Assembly: GCA_015295885.1 (NCBI GenBank)
Contig: DVEE01000375.1
Span: forward strand, 1 to 17,624
DNA length: 17,624 bases
Origin: Leptolyngbyaceae cyanobacterium M65_K2018_010
GTDB taxonomy: Bacteria; Cyanobacteriota; Cyanobacteriia; Phormidesmidales; Phormidesmidaceae
Direction of reading: 5' to 3'
Below the pieces are notes generated by a model. That model did no database searches and had not been told where the DNA came from. It saw only the letters and a program-made list of their open reading frames with translations. Positions 1-5,637 of the stretch are shown in pieces. Positions within the stretch are counted from its first letter, which is position 1. Each line of letters starts with the position of its first letter. A program made the translations under genes and the position numbers.

Positions 1-432
1 AAACTCTCGGGCCACCTCCAGGCACCCCCCCGGTCGCAGGGTATATTCCAGCAGCTCTAGGGTGTTAATGCCGTGGATACCCAACAGGTCAATGGTGTCG
101 AGTCGCAGGTTAGCCAGGGATTGACTCAGGGTTTGGCGAAACGCTGCGGCATCCGCCTGGGGGGACACTTTGGTTTGCACAATGATGCGATCGCGGGGCA
201 GGGTTGGCAGAATTTGGCCTAACTGCACCTCTGAAGTGCCGTACCCCCGAGCAGTTTCGATGTGGTTAATCCCTACTTCCAGTGCCCGGCGCAGGGTTGC
301 CTCTAGGTTGGCCTGGCGATCAGCGGGAATCTCTGCCAGGGGCACATCCTGCCAGCTATGTTGGTATCGCATGCCGCCACAGGAAAAAACCGGCATTTGC
401 AGTTCTGTGCGCCCAAAGCGTCGATATTCCAT
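1..432 (-). CDS. Aldo/keto reductase, N-terminal part (cut by window edge)
   Basis: The first 144 residues of an NAD(P)H-dependent oxidoreductase of the aldo/keto reductase (TIM-barrel) family are visible, starting at the ATG on 432-430 and open to base 1. The opening MEYRRFGRTELQMPVFSCGG is typical of the family. The catalytic tetrad can be read as E59 (in HIETARGYG, where many members have Asp), Y64, K88 (VQTKV) and H120 (GIHGIN). The E-T-A-R-G-Y-G form is, from memory, that of the cyanobacterial members that carry a C-terminal iron-sulfur domain, but that end lies outside the window. No clear Shine-Dalgarno precedes the ATG. It is divergent from the gene at 728. The substrate cannot be inferred. 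Confidence 0.88.
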   Translation of the reverse strand, partial: MEYRRFGRTELQMPVFSCGGMRYQHSWQDVPLAEIPADRQANLEATLRRALEVGINHIETARGYGTSEVQLGQILPTLPRDRIIVQTKVSPQADAAAFRQTLSQSLANLRLDTIDLLGIHGINTLELLEYTLRPGGCLEVAREF

Positions 433-727
433 GGCACAACTAAAACAGTAATCAATTAGGGATGCCAGCGGTTAATAACCTGACTGGGGGCAACCAGCTG
501 CCACAGAACCCAGGGAATTTGGGTTCTGGGTTGAGGCCCGGCCCCAGCGTGGAACACCACCCAACCAGGTTTATTGTAAAGGGTTCTTTCCCAGGGGGCA
601 GGCCAAAGCTGATGTTGGGGAGGAGCCCCAACCCTTGGGACGGATATTGCCACCCCCTAGCCCGGCCGACCGACCGGCAAACTCGCTAGATTAAAACATG
701 GACTGACAGGGCAAACCCCCAGGGTAG
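433..727. other. Divergent intergenic region with two hairpins
   Basis: This 295-bp gap separates the leftward reductase gene from the rightward DUF1350 gene. It has no convincing coding sequence. It contains two perfect inverted repeats. One is CAGAACCCA/TGGGTTCTG at 504-512 and 520-528, with a 7-nt loop. The other is GTTGGGG/CCCCAAC at 614-620 and 626-632, whose 5-nt loop reads AGGAG. Neither is followed by a T tract in either direction, so they are not ordinary terminators. A short palindrome GGTTA-A-TAACC lies at 470-480. A possible -10 (TAGATT, 687-692) precedes the DUF1350 gene, but I see no matching -35. Confidence 0.4.
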
Positions 728-1513
728 ATGATGGATTGGCAAGAGGTTGCTGGTAACTGGATTTTAGTGCCGCCTAGGCCGGTGGCGATAGTTCATTTTC
801 TGGGCGGAGCCTTTGTGGCGGCGGCCCCCAGTCTCACCTACCGCTGGTTGTTGGAAAACCTGGCCCAGCAGGGTTATCTGATTGTGGCCACCCCCTTTAT
901 CAACACCTTTGACCACGAAGCCATTGCCGAAGAGGTGCTAATTACCTTTGGGCAGGCCCTGCGGTATTTAGACCAGCGGGTGCTGACTAGCCAGCAGCGG
1001 TATCTGCCAATTTATGGGCTGGGTCACAGCATGGGCTGCAAGGTGCATTTGCTGATTAATAGCCTGTGGGAAGTGGAACGGGCCGGCAACATCTACATGA
1101 GCTTTAACAACTATCCCGCGAAACGGTCTATTCCCTTTTTAGAACAGGTGGTTCAGTTTAACCCGGCCTTGAATGTGGAGTTCAGCCCCTCTCCCGAAGC
1201 CACCCTGGCCCTGGTGCGGGACCAATACCCGGTGCCCCGCAACCTGCTGATTAAGTTTCGCAACGATACCCTTGATCAGACGCGCCCCCTGTCGGAGGTG
1301 CTAGTGCGGCGATTTCCCGATCTAACCACCGTACAAATCCTGCAGGGTAGCCACACGACCCCCATCGCCCAGGACATTGCCTGGCAGCCGGGAGAAGCCT
1401 TCACCCCTTTGGATGCCCTGGGCCAGTTTGTCAAGCAGGAGTTTTACCGTGACCTCAATCAACTCAAGCAGAGTCTGCTGACCTGGCTCAAGCCACTGCC
1501 CGTGGTGAGCTAG
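728..1513 (+). CDS. DUF1350 family alpha/beta-hydrolase-like protein
   Basis: This 261-residue protein matches the DUF1350 family found in cyanobacteria and plant chloroplasts, whose function is not established. It has an alpha/beta-hydrolase look. A hydrophobic strand leads into HFLGGAFV (23-30), a possible oxyanion-hole region. A nucleophile-elbow motif GHSMG places Ser at 101. FRND puts an acid at D180 and GSHTTP puts a histidine at H209, giving a plausible Ser-Asp-His triad. There is no signal peptide. ATG at 728 and ATG at 731 are both possible starts (MMDW), and no strong ribosome site separates them. The ABC permease gene starts 54 bp downstream on the same strand, so the two may be co-transcribed. 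The substrate is unknown. Confidence 0.82.
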   Translation: MMDWQEVAGNWILVPPRPVAIVHFLGGAFVAAAPSLTYRWLLENLAQQGYLIVATPFINTFDHEAIAEEVLITFGQALRYLDQRVLTSQQRYLPIYGLGHSMGCKVHLLINSLWEVERAGNIYMSFNNYPAKRSIPFLEQVVQFNPALNVEFSPSPEATLALVRDQYPVPRNLLIKFRNDTLDQTRPLSEVLVRRFPDLTTVQILQGSHTTPIAQDIAWQPGEAFTPLDALGQFVKQEFYRDLNQLKQSLLTWLKPLPVVS

Positions 1514-1567
1514 GCGGTCCTGCAGGGGTTCTGTGTTAAAAGGAATGAGTAGCGTGATTGGGCGTGG

Positions 1568-3238
1568 ATGGAGCGTTCTGGGGTAGCGCGGCGATTATCC
1601 TGGCCTTGGCCCGATGGTTGGACCCTGGCCGTCCTGCTGATCGCCGGGGTGATGGTGTTGCCGGTATTAACGATTCTGGTCAGTTTGTTGACGGGCTCCA
1701 GTGAAGCCTGGGGGCATTTAGCCGCAACGGTGTTGCCCGAATATATCGGCAACTCCTTGGCTCTGATGGTCGGGGTAGGGCTAGGGGTTTTGTTAATCGG
1801 GGTCAGTACTGCCTGGCTGGTCAGCACCTGTGAGTTTTGGGGTCGGCGCTGGTTGGCCTGGCTATTGTTGCTCCCCCTGGCTGCCCCCACCTACATTCTG
1901 GCCTACGTTTATACCGATACGTTGGAATACTTCGGCCCGGTGCAAACGCTGCTGCGGGTCTGGTTTGGCTGGCAGCGGGCGGATCAATACTGGTTTCCCA
2001 ATATTCGGTCCCTGGGCGGAGCGATTGTGCTATTCAGTTTGACGCTCTATCCCTACGTCTATCTTCTGGCCCGGGTGGCCTTTGCGGAGCAGTCTACCGC
2101 TACCCTGGAGGCCAGTCGGGCCCTGGGTTGCGGTCCGTGGCGGAGCTTTTGGGCGGTGGCTTTACCTCTGGCTCGCCCGGCGATCGCAGCGGGCACTGCC
2201 CTAGCCCTGATGGAAACCTTGAATGACTATGGTACTGTCGCCTATTTCAGCGTCTCAACCTTTACCACCGGGATCTATCGCACCTGGTTTGGCATGGGTG
2301 ATCGCCCGGCGGCAGTGCAACTGTCCGCGGTTTTGCTGCTGTTTATTTTTGGCCTGGTCTGGTTAGAGCAGCAGTCGCGACGGCAAGCGCGCTACTATCA
2401 ACCCCTTAACCGACCGCTATGCCAATCGCGCTATCCCCTTAAGGGGATGCGGGCCCTAGGGGCGGGGTTGACTTGCTGGCTGCCGGTACTGCTAGGGTTG
2501 TTCCTACCCACCGGGCTACTACTAGCCATGACCCTGCGCCATGCCGAGACTACCCTGAACCGCAGTTTTTGGGTGCTCAGCCGCAATAGCTTGGTCTTAG
2601 CTCTGCTCAGCGCCCTACTGGCCCTGGTGCTGGCCCTAGTGCTGGCCTACGGTCTGCGGCTAAACCCAACTCCGCTGCTGGGTTTGGGGGTACAGGGGGC
2701 TAACCTGGGCTACGCTGTGCCAGGCGCGGTGATCGCCGTGGGGACTCTGATTCCCCTGGCCCGTTTGGATAACGCCATCGACGCCTGGATGCGGCAAACC
2801 TTGGGCTTCTCCACCGGCCTGCTGCTGAGTGGCACCATTGTGGCCCTGGTTTTTGCTTACCTGGTCAGGTTTTTAGCGGTTGCCTTTGGGGCGGTGGAGG
2901 CGGGGCTCGGGAAAATTAAACCCTGCCTAGATGATGCGGCTCGTAGCCTAGGCCAGAACCCCAGGGCCAGCCTCAGAAAAATTCACATTCCCTTACTCAG
3001 CAGTAGCCTATTGACCGCCCTGATGCTGGTTTTTGTGGATGTGATGAAGGAGCTTCCTGCCACCTTGATCATGCGGCCCTTTAACTTCGATACCCTGGCG
3101 GTTAGGGTCTATCAATATGCCGCCGATGAACGCCTGATTGAAGCCTCAGCCCCAGCCCTAGCGATTATTCTGGTGGGTCTGTTGCCGGTATTCTGGCTGA
3201 GTCAGCGCCTCCGGTCAGAGGATCCAGCCTCCCATTGA
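1568..3238 (+). CDS. futB: Fused two-domain ABC transporter permease, ferric-iron (FutB/FbpB) type
   Basis: This 556-residue inner-membrane protein consists of two fused binding-protein-dependent permease domains, each with about six hydrophobic segments. The ABC-ATPase contact (EAA) loops are visible in both halves: EASRALGCGPWRSFWAVALP at 181-200 and DDAARSLGQNPRASLRKIHI at 455-474. The fused double-domain layout and the block KELPATLIMRPFNFDTLAVR (494-513) are characteristic of iron(III) uptake permeases of the FutB/FbpB/SfuB group. In that system it would pair with a periplasmic ferric-binding protein (FutA) and an ATPase (FutC), neither of which is in the window. The ATG at 1568 is the only sensible start, because an in-frame stop lies at 1550. 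A purine-rich AAAAGGA sits rather far upstream (1538-1544). The gene symbol rests on family resemblance; another ferric or thiamine-type permease is possible. Confidence 0.85.
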   Translation: MERSGVARRLSWPWPDGWTLAVLLIAGVMVLPVLTILVSLLTGSSEAWGHLAATVLPEYIGNSLALMVGVGLGVLLIGVSTAWLVSTCEFWGRRWLAWLLLLPLAAPTYILAYVYTDTLEYFGPVQTLLRVWFGWQRADQYWFPNIRSLGGAIVLFSLTLYPYVYLLARVAFAEQSTATLEASRALGCGPWRSFWAVALPLARPAIAAGTALALMETLNDYGTVAYFSVSTFTTGIYRTWFGMGDRPAAVQLSAVLLLFIFGLVWLEQQSRRQARYYQPLNRPLCQSRYPLKGMRALGAGLTCWLPVLLGLFLPTGLLLAMTLRHAETTLNRSFWVLSRNSLVLALLSALLALVLALVLAYGLRLNPTPLLGLGVQGANLGYAVPGAVIAVGTLIPLARLDNAIDAWMRQTLGFSTGLLLSGTIVALVFAYLVRFLAVAFGAVEAGLGKIKPCLDDAARSLGQNPRASLRKIHIPLLSSSLLTALMLVFVDVMKELPATLIMRPFNFDTLAVRVYQYAADERLIEASAPALAIILVGLLPVFWLSQRLRSEDPASH

Positions 3239-3250
3239 CCTGACCCGGAT

Positions 3251-3284
3251 AAAAAAACTCCCGGAGTGCAATGCTCCAGGAGTT
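3251..3284 (-). terminator. Rho-independent terminator of the DUF4278 gene
   Basis: Read on the minus strand, AACTCC-T-GGAG, a 7-nt loop, CTCC-G-GGAGTT is followed by seven T residues (the A run at 3251-3257 on the plus strand). The stem has six plus four base pairs separated by a single G/T mismatch position. It lies 32 bp past the DUF4278 stop codon. On the plus strand there is no T tract after the stem, so it is unlikely to end the permease transcript. Confidence 0.85.
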
Positions 3285-3315
3285 AACGGTTAGATGAGTC
3301 AGCCCTCAAAAGCAG

Positions 3316-3750
3316 TTAGCTGGCCGCCGCCCCACTGCGGCTATAGGTAGCCCAAAAGCTGGGATGCACCTTGCCTTGAATGTGGTTCCAGTAGCGGCCT
3401 GCATTCGCCGCCAAACCGGCTTCAGAAGCCAGGCGAGTGAGCATGGATTGCTGCCGTTGTTTAACGGAGCGGTGCCGATTCAGCATCATCAAACGCGCTT
3501 TTTCTTCAGCACTGGTTGCAGATGGATTGACCACCGGAGCTGCCGGAACGACCGGGGCAGTAACGGGACTGCCCGTGCGGTAGGCGGCACCCCGATACAC
3601 CAGATCCAGGGTGGGTTGATGCACCGATGCTTTCTTAACCGTGCGGAACCGAATATCCACACCGCGGAATTTACCGACTTCGTCGGTGGTTGTTAACTCC
3701 ACGGTAGGAGGGGTATAGTCGTAGCTGACGCCGCGATAGGTGAGTTTCAT
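3316..3750 (-). CDS. DUF4278 domain protein
   Basis: This 144-residue soluble protein opens with MKLTYRGVSYDYTPP, the hallmark of the cyanobacterial DUF4278 family, whose function is unknown. The N-terminal half contains an internal repeat: LTYRGVSYDY near residues 3-12 and LVYRGAAYRT near 50-60. A Pro/Val/Ala linker follows, then a basic, helix-prone segment rich in Arg, Lys and Gln, and a tail ending WATYSRSGAAAS. The frame is open for 70 more codons upstream, but I place the start at 3750. A strong GGAGG site sits just before it, the family N-terminus begins there, and a sigma-70 promoter lies inside the upstream extension. It is a single-gene unit with its own promoter and terminator. Confidence 0.88.
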   Translation of the reverse strand: MKLTYRGVSYDYTPPTVELTTTDEVGKFRGVDIRFRTVKKASVHQPTLDLVYRGAAYRTGSPVTAPVVPAAPVVNPSATSAEEKARLMMLNRHRSVKQRQQSMLTRLASEAGLAANAGRYWNHIQGKVHPSFWATYSRSGAAAS

Positions 3751-3763
3751 AGTTTCGCCTCCA

Positions 3764-3784
3764 AAAAGATCAAGGAATTTGATC
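3764..3784 (-). promoter_or_regulatory. Terminator-like hairpin in the DUF4278 leader
   Basis: In the leader RNA (minus strand) a perfect 6-bp stem GATCAA-ATTCC-TTGATC is followed at once by TTTTT, then the GGAGG ribosome site and the ATG. A stem plus U run between promoter and start codon looks like a small attenuator. The stem is short and AT-rich, so it may be too weak to act alone. Confidence 0.35.
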
Positions 3785-3885
3785 CAATCATTGGGGCGCG
3801 TTCCTTCGGGGGGATCAACCCCTACTTCCGTCTCCCTTTGGCCTAGGCCAGCGAGAGAGATGAACGATTTTTGTTTTACTTCTGT

Positions 3886-3915
3886 ATCATAAGCTACGGT
3901 TTTCCAGGAAGTCAA
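3886..3915 (-). promoter_or_regulatory. Sigma-70 promoter for the DUF4278 gene
   Basis: Minus strand: -35 TTGACT (plus 3915-3910), 18-bp spacer, -10 TATGAT (plus 3891-3886). This is close to the TTGACA/TATAAT consensus. It predicts a transcript with a leader of roughly 130 nt before the start codon at 3750. Confidence 0.7.
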
Positions 3916-3942
3916 GGGTTGAATGGAAAATCTCCTTCCCCG

Positions 3943-4012
3943 TGAACTCAGGCCACTCACCTGCTATCGAGGCACACCCTGGTCGCTCGCTGCCTCGCCG
4001 GCGGGGAGTTCA
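3943..4012. repeat. Nested inverted repeats in the ccmO/DUF4278 gap
   Basis: An outer pair TGAACTC (3943-3949) and GAGTTCA (4006-4012) encloses an inner pair CGAGGCA (3968-3974) and TGCCTCG (3991-3997). Both pairs are perfect 7-mers and nest correctly, so the RNA of either strand could fold into a two-tier stem. The element lies downstream of ccmO and upstream of the DUF4278 promoter. It could be part of the 3' end of the ccm transcript or a small structured RNA. No T tract marks it as a simple terminator. Confidence 0.45.
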
Positions 4013-4058
4013 GACGGGTTCTGGCTGGCCCAGGCGACCGTCTACCGCCGCCGTCGAT

Positions 4059-4088
4059 CTAGAACCCTAGGGGCTAGAACCCTAGGGG
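4059..4088. repeat. Tandem 15-bp direct repeat forming a hairpin after ccmO
   Basis: CTAGAACCCTAGGGG occurs twice in direct tandem (4059-4073 and 4074-4088). Each unit contains the palindrome CCCTAGGG, so the two copies (4065-4072 and 4080-4087) can pair as a perfect 8-bp stem with a 7-nt loop. It begins 5 bp beyond the ccmO stop codon, where the ccm operon transcript would end or continue. There is no T tract, so it may protect a 3' end rather than act as an intrinsic terminator. Confidence 0.7.
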
Positions 4089-4093
4089 AGACC

Positions 4094-4981
4094 CTATCTT
4101 GCGGTCTGGTCTTCGGACGCTACTTCGGGCGCCAGTTCTGGTTCCACGGATAGAGTTAGCGGTGTAGCCACCGCCTCGTCGGCAGCAGTGGTCAAGATCA
4201 GGGGTTCGGCGTCGGTTTCAGTCTGCTTAGCAGCCAGGTTAAGGGGCAGACGTAGGGGTTGGGCTTGCTCCAGGGCCGCCTGGGGCAGGGAGTCTTCCAG
4301 GTCATCCAGCGGTCTGGGAATCACCATGACCGCATGGAGTTCGCCGATGCGCTCGGCTTCGTGTATACCAGCTTCAATGGCAATGGCCACATTTGGCAAG
4401 GAACCTCGAATCAGGATCGTACAGAGGCCATCGCCGATGGTTTCATGGGACATGAGCTGGATATCCGCGGCTTTAGTCATGGCATCCGCGGCCCCCACCA
4501 TGGCCGGAAACCCCCGGGTCTCTAGCAGGCCAATGGCGTGACTACCCAGCTTGCCACCACTGGTGCGACGCAGTTGATCCCAGCGGGCACAGATAGGCAA
4601 TACCGCCTCTAGGTTAGGTAGGGGGCGGGGAATTAAGGTAGAGGACACATACTGGCCGAATTCCTGAGCCGTTTTGACCCCTGCCTCTACAGCCATGCGA
4701 ACATCGGCAATACCACCCCGCACGATCGCTGTGCAGTGACCACTACCGGTCTTTTCGTAGCCCACCAAGAACACATCAGCCGCCTTAATCATGGCATCGG
4801 CGGTGCCCACAATGGCTGGGAAACTTTCCGTAGAGACCATCCCCAGGGCCGCCCCGCGATACTTATCGGGCCGGGGCTGGGGCGAGCTCTGATCGGCCTT
4901 GGGGGTAGACAGGGTTAACTGGCGAGGCTTAGCTGCCAGTGATAATTGCTGCTTTGAGGCTAATTTACCGTCGGTTTGCAT
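4094..4981 (-). CDS. ccmO: Carboxysome shell protein CcmO (tandem BMC domains)
   Basis: This 295-residue beta-carboxysome shell protein has two bacterial-microcompartment (BMC) domains. They lie at about residues 44-129 (starting ALGMVSTESFPAIVG) and 148-233 (starting HAIGLLETRGFPAMVG). Tandem-BMC proteins assemble as trimers that occupy a hexamer-like place in the shell facet. The pore-loop equivalents are KTGSG (77-81) in the first domain and TIGDG (181-185) in the second, so the two pores would differ. A 43-residue polar N-terminal extension and an acidic Glu/Ala/Thr-rich tail of about 60 residues flank the domains. It is the last gene of the ccm operon, 41 bp after ccmN. The ribosome site is weak. 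Assignment is secure. Confidence 0.95.
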   Translation of the reverse strand: MQTDGKLASKQQLSLAAKPRQLTLSTPKADQSSPQPRPDKYRGAALGMVSTESFPAIVGTADAMIKAADVFLVGYEKTGSGHCTAIVRGGIADVRMAVEAGVKTAQEFGQYVSSTLIPRPLPNLEAVLPICARWDQLRRTSGGKLGSHAIGLLETRGFPAMVGAADAMTKAADIQLMSHETIGDGLCTILIRGSLPNVAIAIEAGIHEAERIGELHAVMVIPRPLDDLEDSLPQAALEQAQPLRLPLNLAAKQTETDAEPLILTTAADEAVATPLTLSVEPELAPEVASEDQTAR

Positions 4982-5022
4982 GGGGAAGCGGCCTCTGGGG
5001 AAATCGTATCCGTTACTCCATT

Positions 5023-5625
5023 CTAAGGCCTGTTTTCAGGAGACAGACCATTCAGCGATCGCCGATGGGGAAACAGGGTCGCCAGGAGTTGTTCGACTTG
5101 CTTCTTGCCGTGAATAGCGGTTCCGTTGGGGGGGGGAGGGGCCAGATCGGCCACCGCTGCGATGGCTTCCGGGGTTGGGTCTGGGGATGAGGGGGAACCC
5201 TGCCCTGGCTCTGGCGACCTTGGGGACCACGCACCATCGGGATCCCCCCCGCTGGGATGGGGTTCGCCGCTGGGATCACCCAGCAGGGATTGGGGGGGCA
5301 CCACCTGATGGCGGTGCAGACTTGGATCAATGAGGGTGCTATTGGCACCAATACAAGCCCCCGGCCCAATCCGCCCTCGCCCCACCACGAGGGCGCCACT
5401 ACCCAGGTTGACACCCGCTTCGATCACTAAGTCTCCTCGGCAGGCCTGCACTACTACATCACGGCCCAGGCAAACCCCCGCCGCAATCACCAGCCGACAT
5501 CCCGGCGCTGCCCCCAAAATGGCGGTAGCGGCAACCACCGCGTCCGCGGCCAAGTCAACCTGGCCATAGAGGTAGGGGCCCTGGCTAGGCGGAAATGCAG
5601 CCTGGACCCCCTCAACCCTTACCAT
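5023..5625 (-). CDS. ccmN: Carboxysome assembly protein CcmN
   Basis: CcmN bridges the CcmM-Rubisco core and the shell during beta-carboxysome assembly. This 200-residue protein has the expected three parts. A left-handed beta-helix of hexapeptide repeats covers about residues 20-110, with repeats such as VIAAGVCLG, VIEAGVNLG and IGPGACIG. A flexible Pro/Ser/Gly/Asp-rich linker runs over about 115-168. A C-terminal amphipathic encapsulation peptide at about 172-192 contains KKQVEQLLATLFPHRRSLN and would bind CcmK shell proteins. The gene starts 12 bp after the ccmM stop, consistent with translational coupling. The ATG at 5625 fits the family N-terminus. Family length and order in the operon agree. 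Confidence 0.94.
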   Translation of the reverse strand: MVRVEGVQAAFPPSQGPYLYGQVDLAADAVVAATAILGAAPGCRLVIAAGVCLGRDVVVQACRGDLVIEAGVNLGSGALVVGRGRIGPGACIGANSTLIDPSLHRHQVVPPQSLLGDPSGEPHPSGGDPDGAWSPRSPEPGQGSPSSPDPTPEAIAAVADLAPPPPNGTAIHGKKQVEQLLATLFPHRRSLNGLSPENRP

Positions 5626-5637
5626 TGCAGCCCAGAC

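Noticed and set aside
456..689. Short overlapping frames on both strands between the reductase and DUF1350 genes
   Set aside because: No ribosome sites or family features; the region is better explained as a divergent intergenic gap with hairpins.
3751..3960. 70-codon N-terminal extension of the DUF4278 protein
   Set aside because: A sigma-70 promoter lies inside it, and GGAGG plus the family N-terminus fix the start at 3750.
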